Shown here piece by piece: positions 51,174 to 60,113 of a DNA stretch of 64,000 nucleotides. Under the pieces are notes generated by a model. That model had not been told where the DNA came from. It ran no database searches and saw only the letters and a list, made by a program, of their open reading frames with translations. The translations under genes were made by a program, and so were the position numbers. The DNA is taken from positions 2,740,607 to 2,804,606 of the forward strand of contig NZ_CP039650.1 of NCBI RefSeq assembly GCF_004923315.1, written 5' to 3'. This DNA is from Azospirillum sp. TSA2s (GTDB lineage Bacteria; Pseudomonadota; Alphaproteobacteria; Azospirillales; Azospirillaceae). Each line of letters begins with the position of its first letter. The first letter of the stretch is position 1.

Positions 51174-51455
51174 ATGTACGTCTGCATCTGCCACGCGTTG
51201 AACGACAAGAAGGTCAAGGCCGCGCTGGATCAAGGCGCCACAACCCCGGCCTCGGTGTTCCGCCATCACAATTGCCAGGTCCAATGCGGCAAATGCGTGC
51301 CCACCATGCGCAGCATGGCCAGCGAGCATCGCGCCGTCATGGCCCAACAGGCCGCCATCGCCGCGACGCCGGTGGCCGCCCCCTGCTGCGGCACGGCGAT
51401 GCCGGAGCCGGCCAATGCCGAAGCCATTCCCGCCTACGCCGTCGCGGCCGAGTGA
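51174..51455 (+). CDS. bfd: Bacterioferritin-associated ferredoxin (BFD-type [2Fe-2S])
   Basis: A 93-residue protein. The N-terminal 55 residues carry the cluster pattern CxC and CxxC (MYVCICHALND and CQVQCGKCVP) with typical helix-turn-helix BFD spacing. Bfd reduces ferritin iron to release it. The C-terminal 35 residues, with an extra Cys pair (APCCGTAM), are a family-variable tail. No bacterioferritin gene is adjacent. Confidence 0.88.
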   Translation: MYVCICHALNDKKVKAALDQGATTPASVFRHHNCQVQCGKCVPTMRSMASEHRAVMAQQAAIAATPVAAPCCGTAMPEPANAEAIPAYAVAAE

Positions 51456-51927
51456 GCACGCGCACGAAGGCTCTACCACTTCCGACTTTCCGCCCGGTTT
51501 GAGGGTTACAACCTCGCCTTTAGGCTGCGACAGATTGCGCGCCGTCTATGATTTTTGGGCGGATTGACCCTGCCCTGCCAATCCGGCACAAAAGCGTCAC
51601 CAAAACAAAAGAACGTCGTCAAAAAGGCGGCGTATAAAAACGCCAACGGGCCGGATGAAACCGGCCCTGGAGGAAACGCAATCCAACCAGGAAGACTTCC
51701 TCGGCCACCGGGTTTGCCTTGTCCTTTTCGGGCCGGGGCAACCCGGCGGGATTTGGATTCGGACGGATATCCCGCAACTGCTAAATCGCATCGCAAAATC
51801 GCTACGGCTTCTCCCAAAGGGGCTGTGACGACTGCGCTTCCGGTGCGTTTGCGCAGTATCGGCGCGGGGCTATCCTGCCATCCGGCCGAGAGGTCAAAAT
51901 CGGTTGAGGATCAAAGGAGGACATCTC
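51456..51927. other. Gene-poor stretch with AT-rich block and hairpin
   Basis: About 470 bases without a supported gene. The section 51550-51650 is notably AT-rich with A-runs. GGGCCGG (51648-51654) pairs with CCGGCCC (51661-51667) around a 6-base loop. Overlapping open frames on both strands here have compositions unlike real genes. Confidence 0.55.
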
Positions 51928-52233
51928 ATGAGCCGCCGCAACCGGCAAGCCTTCGACACGCTGAGCCGTGAGCTCGTGCTGCGCGCCACCGACCGCATGG
52001 AAACCCTGCGATCCATGGTGGAGCGCGCGGGCAGCGACCGGCGAGAGACGTGGGAGCGCACGCTCGACCGCCTCCGCGGACTGAACAATCGCGCCATCGC
52101 CCGCATCGAGGCCGCCCACATGGCCGATGACGACGCTTGGCCCTTCGCCCGTGCCCAGGCCGATCAGGCGATGATGGATCTGATGCGCGCGCTGGACGAA
52201 TTCGACGGCCATCTGCGCCTGCTGGCCGCCTGA
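51928..52233 (+). CDS. Small helical protein of unknown function
   Basis: A 101-residue charged, all-helical protein (RELVLRATDRMETLRSMVERAGSDRRETWERTLDRL). AAAGGAGG is 7 bases before ATG 51928, one of the best ribosome sites in the window, so translation is well supported. No domain or signal. A bidirectional terminator lies 23 bases after the stop. Confidence 0.7.
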   Translation: MSRRNRQAFDTLSRELVLRATDRMETLRSMVERAGSDRRETWERTLDRLRGLNNRAIARIEAAHMADDDAWPFARAQADQAMMDLMRALDEFDGHLRLLAA

Positions 52234-52256
52234 GGTTTTAGAAGCCCTGGAATGGA

Positions 52257-52286
52257 AAAGGCCCTCTCCCGCGGGAGAGGGCCTTT
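52257..52286. terminator. Bidirectional terminator between the small gene and era
   Basis: AAAGGCCCTCTCCC (52257-52270) is the exact complement of GGGAGAGGGCCTTT (52273-52286). T-runs are formed on both strands, so it can end both the plus-strand gene and era. Confidence 0.88.
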
Positions 52287-52291
52287 GTCGT

Positions 52292-53470
52292 TCAGGACGC
52301 TCCGAAATCCAGCCCCCAGGCCGAATAGCGTTCCGGGTCGTCGACCCAGCCCTCGCGCACCTTCACGAACAGGATCAGGTGGACGCGGCGCTCCAGCATC
52401 GCCGTCAACTCGGACCGCGCGGCGGAGCCCAGAGCCTTGATCCGCTGGCCGCCCTTGCCCAGCACGATGGCCTTCTGGCTTTCGCGTTGCACGAAGATGA
52501 CCTGCGAGATCTTCACCGATCCGTCGTCGAACTCCTCCCACACCTCGGTCTCGACCGTGGCGGAATAGGGAAGCTCCTGGTGAAGCTGCAGGAACAGCTT
52601 CTCGCGGGTGATCTCCGCCGCCAGCAGGCGCATCGGCATGTCGGAGATCTGGTCCTCCGGGAAATGCCACGGCCCTTCCGGCAAGCGGTCGGCCAAAAAC
52701 TGCTTCAGATCTGCGACGCCGTCCTCGGTGAAGGCCGACACCATGAAGATGTCGGAGAAGATCCCTTCCTGCCGGAAGGCGTCGGCGATGCCCAGCAGGA
52801 CGTCGCGCTTCACCAGATCGATCTTGTTCAGGATCAGGATCGCCTCGCGCCCCTGCTCCTTCAGCCGGGCGACGATGCTGCGGGTGTCCTCGTCGATCGA
52901 GCGGCGCGACACGTCGTACAGCACGCCGATCACGTCGGCGTCCTCCGCCCCCTGCCAGGCCGCCGCCACCATGGCGCGGTCCAGCCGGCGCTTCGGCTTG
53001 AAGATGCCGGGGGTGTCGACGAAGATCATCTGGGCGTCGCCCTGGATGGTGATGCCCAGCACGCGGGTGCGGGTGGTCTGCACCTTCGGGCTGACGATCG
53101 ACACCTTGCTGCCGATCATCGCGTTCAGCAGCGTCGACTTGCCGGCATTGGGCGCGCCGACCAGGGCGATGAAGCCGCAGCGCGGATGCTCCGGCATCGT
53201 CGGCAGCGGCGGCAGGACGGAGATGGGCTGTCCGCGCGGAGCATCCTCATCGTCCTCGTACTCATCGTCCTCGTATTCGCCGTCTTCGTCGTCGAAGTCG
53301 CCCTCGTCGGCGTTCTCGTCGGCGTCCTCACCCTCGACGTCGCCGTCCTCGCCGCCATCCTCATGGTCGAGCGGTTCGTCGTCCGTCACCGGCTCCGGTG
53401 ACGGCTCCACGGCTTCGGAACCGGGCGTCTTGTTCTGCATCTTGTCGATGTCGTCGCGACCGTCAGTCAT
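52292..53470 (-). CDS. era: GTPase Era with acidic N-terminal extension
   Basis: A 392-residue protein. The Era core starts near residue 98: G1 GAPNAGKST, G3 DTPGI, G4 NKID, and a C-terminal KH domain with IVLGKGGQRIKALG. It helps 16S rRNA and 30S maturation. Residues about 1-95 are an unusual, highly acidic Asp/Glu run not found in the roughly 300-residue E. coli Era. ATG 53470 overlaps the rnc stop by 8 bases; an internal start (MPEHPRCGFIALVGAPN) would give the canonical length. Confidence 0.95.
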   Translation of the reverse strand: MTDGRDDIDKMQNKTPGSEAVEPSPEPVTDDEPLDHEDGGEDGDVEGEDADENADEGDFDDEDGEYEDDEYEDDEDAPRGQPISVLPPLPTMPEHPRCGFIALVGAPNAGKSTLLNAMIGSKVSIVSPKVQTTRTRVLGITIQGDAQMIFVDTPGIFKPKRRLDRAMVAAAWQGAEDADVIGVLYDVSRRSIDEDTRSIVARLKEQGREAILILNKIDLVKRDVLLGIADAFRQEGIFSDIFMVSAFTEDGVADLKQFLADRLPEGPWHFPEDQISDMPMRLLAAEITREKLFLQLHQELPYSATVETEVWEEFDDGSVKISQVIFVQRESQKAIVLGKGGQRIKALGSAARSELTAMLERRVHLILFVKVREGWVDDPERYSAWGLDFGAS

Positions 53471-54248
53471 CGACCTGTACTCCCACCTGGCGCAGCAATG
53501 TGCTGGCCGCCTTCTTTTCCGCGATGCGCTTCGACGAGCCGGAGCCGCTGACCGGTTCCATTCCCGCGACATGCACCGCAACCACGAACAGCGGCTCGTG
53601 CGCCGGGCCGCTGCGTTCGATCAGTTCATAACGAGGCAGCGGCTTTCCGCGCCCCTGCGCCCATTCCTGCAGCGTCGTCTTGCTGTCCAGCGGCGGCGGC
53701 GTCGCCTTGTCGATCTCGCCCACCAACGCCTCCCGGACGAAGCGCGTCACCGGCTCCAGCCCGCCGTCGAGATACATGGCGCCCAGCACCGCCTCGCAGG
53801 CATCGCCCAGGATGGTGCGATTCTCCCGGCCGCCACTCTGCGCTTCTGCCGGCGACAGGCGCAGATAGGCGCCCAGCCCGAGGGCGTCGGCGACGCGGCC
53901 CAGCGATTCCCGGCGAACCAGCGCCGCATGCCGCTTGGCCAGCGCCCCTTCGCGCTCGTTCGGATAACGCTCCAGCAGCCATTGCGCGACCACCAGCCCG
54001 ACGACGCGGTCGCCCAGGAACTCCAGCCGCTCATAGGCGATGCCCGGCCCCTTGTGCGACTTGCGGCCGGCCCGTTCCAGCCCCATCAGGCTCGGATGGG
54101 TGACGGCGTCGCGCAGGAGCGACGGGTTGGAAAACTCGTAGCCCAGCGCACGCGCGAGGCCGGCGACGTCCGCGGACTGGACGGCGCCATCGGCCTCGGG
54201 TTCAGAGCCGGCGCCTGCATCGGCAGGCGCCTTCGTGACGGTGGACAC
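53463..54248 (-). CDS. rnc: Ribonuclease III
   Basis: A 261-residue protein with an RNase III domain (RLEFLGDRVVGLVVAQWLLERYP with the catalytic Glu/Asp, and LGDACEAVLGAMYLDGG) and a C-terminal double-stranded RNA-binding domain (TTLQEWAQGRGKPLPRYEL; SSKRIAEKKAA). A 30-residue Ala/Glu-rich leader precedes the catalytic domain. It starts at GTG 54248 with GGAG 8 bases upstream, inside the end of lepB. Processes rRNA precursors. Confidence 0.96.
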   Translation of the reverse strand: MSTVTKAPADAGAGSEPEADGAVQSADVAGLARALGYEFSNPSLLRDAVTHPSLMGLERAGRKSHKGPGIAYERLEFLGDRVVGLVVAQWLLERYPNEREGALAKRHAALVRRESLGRVADALGLGAYLRLSPAEAQSGGRENRTILGDACEAVLGAMYLDGGLEPVTRFVREALVGEIDKATPPPLDSKTTLQEWAQGRGKPLPRYELIERSGPAHEPLFVVAVHVAGMEPVSGSGSSKRIAEKKAASTLLRQVGVQVDD

Positions 54249-55016
54249 TTACCGGACTCCGTTGAACAGACGGCTGAAGCGCAGATCGACCGGCCAGCGC
54301 CAGATCTCGTAGAAGCGCGTGCCCTCGTCGAGTGAGAAGAACAGGAATTCAGCGCGGCCGACCATGTTTTCGATGGGAACGAAGCCGACCTGCGACGGCA
54401 CGCGGCTGTCCAGCGAGTTGTCGCGGTTGTCGCCCATCATGAACAGATGGCCGGCCGGCACCTTGAACACCGGGGTGTTGTCGAGCGGACCGTTGTCCGA
54501 CTCCTCGATGATGCGGTGGGTGCGGCCGTTCGGCAGCGTCTCGATGAACTGCGCGGTGCGGATGCTGCGGCCCAGCGGATCGGTGGTGACGTAGTCCTCG
54601 ATCCGCTCGCGCTTCACCGGCTGGCCGTTGATGTGCAGGATGCCGCCGATCATCTGGATGCTGTCGCCCGGCAGCCCGATCACCCGCTTGATGTAGTCGG
54701 TCTTGTTGTCGCGCGGCAGCTTGAACACCGCCACGTCGCCCCGCTCCGGCATGGAGCCGAAGACGCGGCCCTCGAACAGCGGCAGGCCGAAGCCGACCGT
54801 GTATTTGCTGTAGCCGTAGCTGTATTTCGACACGAACAGGTAATCGCCGATCAGCAGGGTCGGGATCATCGACCCCGACGGAATGTTGAACGGCTCGAAG
54901 GCGAACGTCCGCACGCCGAAGGCGATCAGCACGGCGAAGATCACCGTCTTGACGGTCTCGGCGAACCCGGATTCCTTGGTCTTGGCGCTGGACGCCGTTT
55001 CTTTCTGAAAGGTCAT
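54249..55016 (-). CDS. lepB: Signal peptidase I
   Basis: A 255-residue protein with one N-terminal transmembrane helix, catalytic Ser in PSGSMIPTLLIGDYL and Lys in YIKRVIGLPGD, and box E GDNRDNSLDSR. It removes signal peptides of exported proteins at the periplasmic face. The start overlaps the acpS stop by 4 bases (ATGA), linking the two genes. Confidence 0.97.
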   Translation of the reverse strand: MTFQKETASSAKTKESGFAETVKTVIFAVLIAFGVRTFAFEPFNIPSGSMIPTLLIGDYLFVSKYSYGYSKYTVGFGLPLFEGRVFGSMPERGDVAVFKLPRDNKTDYIKRVIGLPGDSIQMIGGILHINGQPVKRERIEDYVTTDPLGRSIRTAQFIETLPNGRTHRIIEESDNGPLDNTPVFKVPAGHLFMMGDNRDNSLDSRVPSQVGFVPIENMVGRAEFLFFSLDEGTRFYEIWRWPVDLRFSRLFNGVR

Positions 55017-55513
55017 TCTGGGTTCGCCGTATTGGTGGGCATTGTGGGCTTGGTTGGGGCGGGCTCGGTGAGGGCGGACTCGATCGGTTCGGCGCTGATG
55101 ACGACGAAAGCCTCGGCCATCGGGTATTCGTCGGTCAGCGTCACATGGATGCGGGCGCGCATGCCTGGCGGCGTAATCGCCACCAGCCGGGCCAGCGCCC
55201 CGCCGGTCAGGCGCATGGTCGGCTGGCCGGACGGCAGGTTGACCACCCCCATGTCGCGCCAGAACACCCCGTCGCGGAACCCGGTGCCCAGCGCCTTGGA
55301 GCACGCCTCCTTGGCGGCGAAGCGCTTGGCATAGGTCGAGGCGCGGGCGTTGTTCTTCGCGGCAGAGCCGGCGCGGCGTTCCGACTTGGCCTGCTCGACC
55401 TCGGTGAAGATGCGGTCGATGAAGCGCTGTCCGAAACGCTCCAGCGACTTCTCGACCCGCCGGATGTCGATCAGGTCGTTGCCGATGCCGAGGATGGTGC
55501 CGAACATCATCAT
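55013..55513 (-). CDS. acpS: Holo-[acyl-carrier-protein] synthase
   Basis: A 166-residue protein. The motif GIGNDLIDIRRVEKSLERFG near the start and FAAKEACSKALGTG, with metal-binding Asp and Glu, identify AcpS, which transfers 4'-phosphopantetheine to ACP. The C-terminus is about 30 residues longer than usual and Pro/Thr-rich. Three ATG codons in tandem open the gene; the first (55513) overlaps the pdxJ stop. Confidence 0.94.
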   Translation of the reverse strand: MMMFGTILGIGNDLIDIRRVEKSLERFGQRFIDRIFTEVEQAKSERRAGSAAKNNARASTYAKRFAAKEACSKALGTGFRDGVFWRDMGVVNLPSGQPTMRLTGGALARLVAITPPGMRARIHVTLTDEYPMAEAFVVISAEPIESALTEPAPTKPTMPTNTANPE

Positions 55514-56262
55514 GAGGCGGGCGCCGCCGCGTTCCGCGCCGTGTCCATGGCCTTGCGCATGCGGGCGATGGCGTTGGTCAATCCGACGAAGATCGCCTCG
55601 CCGATCAGGAAATGGCCGATGTTCAGCTCGACGATGGTCTGGATCGCCGCGACCGGACCGACGGTGTCGTAGCTCAGCCCATGGCCGGCATGGCACTCCA
55701 GACCGATGGCCTCGGCATGGGCGGCGGCGCGGACGATGCGCGCCAACTCCGCCTCACGCGTCGCCGGGTCATGAGCGTCACAATAGGCGCCGGTGTGCAG
55801 TTCCACCACCGGAGCGCCAAGGCGCTTGGCGGCGTCGAGCTGCGCCGGCTCCGGGTCGATGAACAGCGAGACGCGGATGCCGGCGGCACTCAACTCTCCG
55901 ACTGGCCGGACCAACTGGTCGTACTGGCCGATCACGTCCAGACCGCCTTCGGTGGTGACCTCGGTGCGCTTTTCCGGAACGAGGCAGGCGGCGTGCGGTT
56001 TGTGGCGCAGCGCGATGGCCAGCATCTCGTCGGTGGCCGCCATTTCGAAGTTCAGCGGACGATCGATCTCGGCCATCAGCCGGTCGATGTCGCGATCCAC
56101 GATGTGGCGCCGGTCCTCGCGCAGGTGGGCGGTGATCCCGTCGGCCCCGGCCTCGATGGCGAGCCTCGCCGCGCGCACGGGATCGGGATGCGCCCCGCCG
56201 CGCGCATTGCGGACGGTCGCCACATGGTCGATGTTCACGCCGAGGCGCAGGAAACGGGACAT
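55510..56262 (-). CDS. pdxJ: Pyridoxine 5'-phosphate synthase
   Basis: A 250-residue TIM barrel with NIDHVATVRNARGG at the start, GADGITAHLREDRRHI and CLVPEKRTEVTTEGGL, all PdxJ hallmarks. It condenses 1-deoxyxylulose 5-phosphate with the product of PdxA to make PNP. First gene of the pdxJ-acpS-lepB-rnc-era series; PdxA is encoded 4 kb away. Confidence 0.97.
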   Translation of the reverse strand: MSRFLRLGVNIDHVATVRNARGGAHPDPVRAARLAIEAGADGITAHLREDRRHIVDRDIDRLMAEIDRPLNFEMAATDEMLAIALRHKPHAACLVPEKRTEVTTEGGLDVIGQYDQLVRPVGELSAAGIRVSLFIDPEPAQLDAAKRLGAPVVELHTGAYCDAHDPATREAELARIVRAAAHAEAIGLECHAGHGLSYDTVGPVAAIQTIVELNIGHFLIGEAIFVGLTNAIARMRKAMDTARNAAAPAS

Positions 56263-56381
56263 GCACGGACTCCAAAGCGCCGCCGCCCGCCGGAACGGGC
56301 GGGGGCGATTCCGTCTATATAGCGGTGCACCGGCCTTCCGTCACGCCGAACCGACCGGTGCAGCCGCGGATGACAGGGAAT

Positions 56382-58541
56382 TTACCGTCCCCGCGCCCGC
56401 TCCACCGAATGGATGGCCGGGGTGGCGCGCAGGGCGGCCATGATGTTGGTCAGGTGCTTGGCATCCTTCACGTCGATGTCGATCAGCAGCTCGAAATAGT
56501 CGGTGCTGCGGTTCGTGATCTTCTGATGGATGACGTTGCCCTGGTTCTTGCCGATCACCGTGAACAGCGTGCCGAGCGAGCCCTGTTCATTGGCGATGAC
56601 GACGCTGATGCGGCCGACATGCTCCTCCGGCGAATCCGGGCCGGTCTCCCACGACACGTCGATCCAGCGTTCCGGCGATTCGTGGAAGCTTTCCAGAGTC
56701 TCGCAGTCGATGGTGTGGATCGTCACGCCCTTGCCGGTGGTGACGATGCCGACAATGCGGTCGCCGGGCAGCGGATGGCAGCAGCGGGCGTAATGCACGG
56801 CCATGCCGGGGATCAGGCCGCGGATCGGCAGCGCCGATTCCTTGCGGGCCTTCGCCTTCGACTTCGGTGCGCTCTCCTCCGTCTCGCGGACGGCGGGGGC
56901 GGCCTGCGCCTTGTGGCCGGGGAAGACCGCGTGGAAAACCTCGCGCACCGAATGCAGGCCGGAGCCGACACCGGCCATCAGATCGTCCACCGTCGGCTGC
57001 TGGAAGATCTTGGTGGCGGCTTCCAGAGCCTTTTCGGTGAACTCGTAGCCTTCCGACTTGAACTGCCGCATCAGCATGCCGCGGCCCAGTTCCATGTACT
57101 GGGCGCGCTGCTGGGTGCGCAGGAACTTGCGGATGCGGGCGCGGGCCTTGCCGGTGACGACGAAGCGTTCCCAGCCCGGGACAGGCGTCTGCGCCTTGGA
57201 GGTGACGATGTCGACCTGATCGCCGTTCTGCAACTGGGTGCGCAGCGGCAGCATGCGGCCGTTGATCTTGGCGCCGACACAATGGTCGCCGACCTGCGAA
57301 TGGACGGCATAGGCGAAATCGACCGGCGTGGCGCCGCGCGGCAGCGCGATCAGGTCGCCCTTCGGCGTGAAGCAGAAGACCTGATCCTGGAACAGCTCCA
57401 GCTTGGTGTGTTCCAGGAACTCTTCCGGCTTCTGCGCATGCTCCAGGATGTCCAGCAGCTCGCGCAGCCAGCGGTATTCGCCACCATTCGGGCGCGGCTG
57501 GTGATCCTGCTTGTAGGCCCAGTGGGCGGCGACGCCCAGCTCGGCGATCTCGTGCATGTCCTGGGTGCGGATCTGCACCTCGATCCGATTGCGGCCGGGA
57601 CCGATCACGCCGGTGTGCAGGCTGCGGTAGCCGTTGGGCTTGGGCGTGGAAATGTAGTCCTTGAAGCGACCCGGCACGACCGGATAATGGGCGTGCACGA
57701 TGCCCAGCGCCTGATAGCATTCGCCGACGGTGCCGACCGTGATGCGGAAGGCCATGATGTCGGACAGCTGTTCGAAGCTGACATTCTTGCGCTGCAGCTT
57801 GCGCCAGATCGAATAGGCCGACTTCTCGCGGCCGGTCACCGATACGTCGGGCAGCCCTTCGGCAGCCAGCAGCTCGCGCAGCTCGGTGATGATGGTCTGG
57901 ACGCGGTTCTCACCCTCGCTGCGCAGGCGCGCCAGCTGGGCCAGGATGCTGTCGCGCGCGTCCGGGTTCAGTTCGGCGAAGGCAAGATCGTCCAGCTCGT
58001 CCTTGATCTTGTGCATGCCGATGCGTTCGGCCAAGGGCGAGTAGATTTCGATGGTTTCGCGGGCGATGCGGCGGCGCTTTTCCGGCTTTTTCAGGTGGAA
58101 CAGCGTGCGCATGTTGTGAAGCCGGTCGGCCAGCTTCACCAGCAGGACCCGGATGTCCTCCGACATGGCGATGACCAGCTTGCGGAAATTCTCCGCTTGC
58201 TTGGCCTGCTCGCTGTTCAGTTCCAGCCGCGACAGCTTGGTGACGCCGTCGACCAGCCGGGCGATTTCCTTGCCGAACACCCGCTCGATGTCTTCGAGCG
58301 TGGCGACGGTATCCTCGACCGTATCGTGAAGCAGCGCCGTGGCGATTGTGCCGGCGTCCAGCTTCATCTGGGTCAGGATACCGGCGACCTCCAGCGGATG
58401 GAGGAAATAGGGATCGCCCGACGCGCGCGTCTGCGACCCGTGCGCCTTCATCGAGAAGACGTAGGCGCGGTTGAGCAGATCCTCGTCGGCCGAGGGATCA
58501 TACGCCTTGACGCGCTCGACAAGCTCGTATTGCCGGATCAT
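56382..58541 (-). CDS. rsh: Bifunctional (p)ppGpp synthetase/hydrolase (Rsh)
   Basis: A 719-residue RelA/SpoT homologue. An N-terminal HD hydrolase domain (ATALLHDTVEDT and KLADRLHNMRTL), a synthetase domain (GREKSAYSIWRKLQRK; PKPNGYRSLHTGV), TGS (AVHSQVGDHCVGAKING), a zinc-finger/helical part (YARCCHPLPGD) and a C-terminal ACT domain. Alphaproteobacteria usually have a single such enzyme for the stringent response. It follows rpoZ in the usual order. Confidence 0.97.
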   Translation of the reverse strand: MIRQYELVERVKAYDPSADEDLLNRAYVFSMKAHGSQTRASGDPYFLHPLEVAGILTQMKLDAGTIATALLHDTVEDTVATLEDIERVFGKEIARLVDGVTKLSRLELNSEQAKQAENFRKLVIAMSEDIRVLLVKLADRLHNMRTLFHLKKPEKRRRIARETIEIYSPLAERIGMHKIKDELDDLAFAELNPDARDSILAQLARLRSEGENRVQTIITELRELLAAEGLPDVSVTGREKSAYSIWRKLQRKNVSFEQLSDIMAFRITVGTVGECYQALGIVHAHYPVVPGRFKDYISTPKPNGYRSLHTGVIGPGRNRIEVQIRTQDMHEIAELGVAAHWAYKQDHQPRPNGGEYRWLRELLDILEHAQKPEEFLEHTKLELFQDQVFCFTPKGDLIALPRGATPVDFAYAVHSQVGDHCVGAKINGRMLPLRTQLQNGDQVDIVTSKAQTPVPGWERFVVTGKARARIRKFLRTQQRAQYMELGRGMLMRQFKSEGYEFTEKALEAATKIFQQPTVDDLMAGVGSGLHSVREVFHAVFPGHKAQAAPAVRETEESAPKSKAKARKESALPIRGLIPGMAVHYARCCHPLPGDRIVGIVTTGKGVTIHTIDCETLESFHESPERWIDVSWETGPDSPEEHVGRISVVIANEQGSLGTLFTVIGKNQGNVIHQKITNRSTDYFELLIDIDVKDAKHLTNIMAALRATPAIHSVERARGR

Positions 58542-58600
58542 GCGGCCCGACCCGGCGCGCGCGGCGCCTCAAATGTGTGCGTGGTGGTCCTGAGCGAACC

Positions 58601-58658
58601 AAAAGGGAGCCGGATGCTCCCCACCCCATTCTTCGATGAGGGGGCGTGGAGCCCCCTC
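58601..58658 (-). terminator. Two consecutive hairpins after rpoZ
   Basis: On the minus strand GAGGGGGC/GCCCCCTC (58638-58658) is followed by GGGAGC/GCTCCC (58605-58621) and a TTTT tract (58601-58604). The second is a plausible intrinsic terminator between rpoZ and rsh. Confidence 0.65.
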
Positions 58659-58683
58659 CGTGTTCTGCGGTCGTTGTCCAGAA

Positions 58684-59118
58684 TCAGAGGTCTCCGTCGG
58701 GATCCTCGGTCATGGCGAAACCAGCGCCCGGCTCGGCATCCATGTCTGCGGCGATGTCGTCCTCTTCGCCCAGTTCCTCGCCGTCGCTCTCGCTCATGCC
58801 GTCTTCGTCACCCAGCGAGGTGTTGCCGCGCGCAGCCCAGTCGTTCTCGCCGGCCATCAGCTCGACGATCTCTTCCTCCGGCTCGTCCGGCTCGACATGC
58901 TTCTGATGGCCCTTGATCAGGGCGTTCTTCAGATACTCCAGCGACACCGTCTCGTCCGCGATCTCGCGGAGCGCCACGACCGGGTTCTTGTCGTTGTCGC
59001 GGTCGATCGACAGCGGAGCGCCGCTCGCGACCTCACGGGCGCGCTGGGCAGCCATCATGACCAGCTCGAAACGGTTCGGAACCTTCAGGACGCAATCTTC
59101 AACGGTAACGCGGGCCAT
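58684..59118 (-). CDS. rpoZ: RNA polymerase omega subunit
   Basis: A 144-residue protein. The N-terminal VEDCVLKVPNRFELVMMAAQRAREV and NPVVALREIADETV are diagnostic for omega. The C-terminal 70 residues are an unusually acidic Asp/Glu tail, longer than in most bacteria but common in shorter form in alphaproteobacteria. Omega stabilises beta-prime and helps bind ppGpp, consistent with rsh next door. Confidence 0.95.
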   Translation of the reverse strand: MARVTVEDCVLKVPNRFELVMMAAQRAREVASGAPLSIDRDNDKNPVVALREIADETVSLEYLKNALIKGHQKHVEPDEPEEEIVELMAGENDWAARGNTSLGDEDGMSESDGEELGEEDDIAADMDAEPGAGFAMTEDPDGDL

Positions 59119-59346
59119 GCCAGACGAACTCCGGAGTCATAGGAGGCTCTAGACTATATGGATGTGGCCCGATAGGTGCAAGCGCGAACGACAGCGCTGC
59201 TGCATTGCGCCAGGGGAACGCCCCAGAAAAATGTCCCTATACATCAATGTGGTGTCCCGGAACAGTCGGCGGCCGCTGCCCCCTTGTATGTTCGCGTCCA
59301 ATACACTAGATTTCAAAATTGGAACGTGGGTCTTTCCGCGTAATCC

Positions 59347-60027
59347 ATGCATTTTTTCACAAGCAACGATGGAAGGATCCTGGCATTGGACCGCAATTCG
59401 ACTTTGCCGCGTGATGTCAGCAAGTTGTTTTACAAGGAAGAGCGTCTCGCTCTGTTCATAGACGGCGCCAACCTCTACGCCGCAGCGCGTTCGTTGGGCT
59501 TCGACATTGATTACAAAAGGTTGCGTGACGGGTTCGCCGGGGAAGGCCGGCTGGTTCGCGCCTTCTACTACACCGCGCTGGTCGAAGACCAGGAATACTC
59601 CCCGATTCGTCCGCTGGTCGACTGGCTCGACTACAACGGCTATACCATGGTCACCAAGCCGACCAAGGAATTCACCGACGCATCGGGCCGGCGCAAGATC
59701 AAGGGCAATATGGACATCGAGCTGGCCATCGACGTGATGGAGATGGCCGACCATGTCGATCACATCCTGCTCTTCTCCGGCGACGGTGACTTCCGCCGGC
59801 TGGTGGAGGCGGTACAGCGCAAGGGCGTGCGCTTCAGCGTCGTCAGCACCGTCCGCTCGCAGCCGCCGATGGTCGCCGACGAGCTGCGCCGTCAGGCCGA
59901 CAACTTCATCGAACTCCAGGAACTGGCGCCCTTCATCGCCCGCACCCACCATCACCGCGAGCAGGCGCCGTCCCACCATGACCAACAGGGTGGGCCGACG
60001 ATGTACGATCCCGACGACCGGGGCTGA
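59347..60027 (+). CDS. NYN-domain (LabA/DUF88) protein
   Basis: A 226-residue protein with a PIN-like NYN domain: catalytic Asp in RLALFIDGANLYAAA, KGNMDIELAIDVM and LLFSGDGDF. Such proteins are probable RNases of unclear targets. The N-terminus is uncertain: ATG 59347 has a weak ribosome site, while an in-frame TTG at 59386 has GGAAGG 9 bases upstream. The C-terminal 30 residues are His/Gln-rich. Divergent from rpoZ, and ends at a strong terminator. Confidence 0.88.
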   Translation: MHFFTSNDGRILALDRNSTLPRDVSKLFYKEERLALFIDGANLYAAARSLGFDIDYKRLRDGFAGEGRLVRAFYYTALVEDQEYSPIRPLVDWLDYNGYTMVTKPTKEFTDASGRRKIKGNMDIELAIDVMEMADHVDHILLFSGDGDFRRLVEAVQRKGVRFSVVSTVRSQPPMVADELRRQADNFIELQELAPFIARTHHHREQAPSHHDQQGGPTMYDPDDRG

Positions 60028-60050
60028 TCGCACCGGAAGACCGTCCATGA

Positions 60051-60078
60051 AAAAAGGAGCGCACGAGCGCTCCTTTTT
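60051..60078. terminator. Bidirectional terminator between the NYN gene and pdxA
   Basis: AAAAAGGAGCG (60051-60061) pairs with CGCTCCTTTTT (60068-60078), with T-runs on both strands. Convergent genes on either side. Confidence 0.92.
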
Positions 60079-60113
60079 CATTCGTGGCAGTGATTTGTTC
60101 GGTAGTGCCGCGG

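Noticed and set aside
51506..51817. Minus-strand open frame of 103 codons after bfd
   Set aside because: No ribosome site, mixed low-complexity and hydrophobic sequence, and it crosses a stable hairpin; not supported as a gene.
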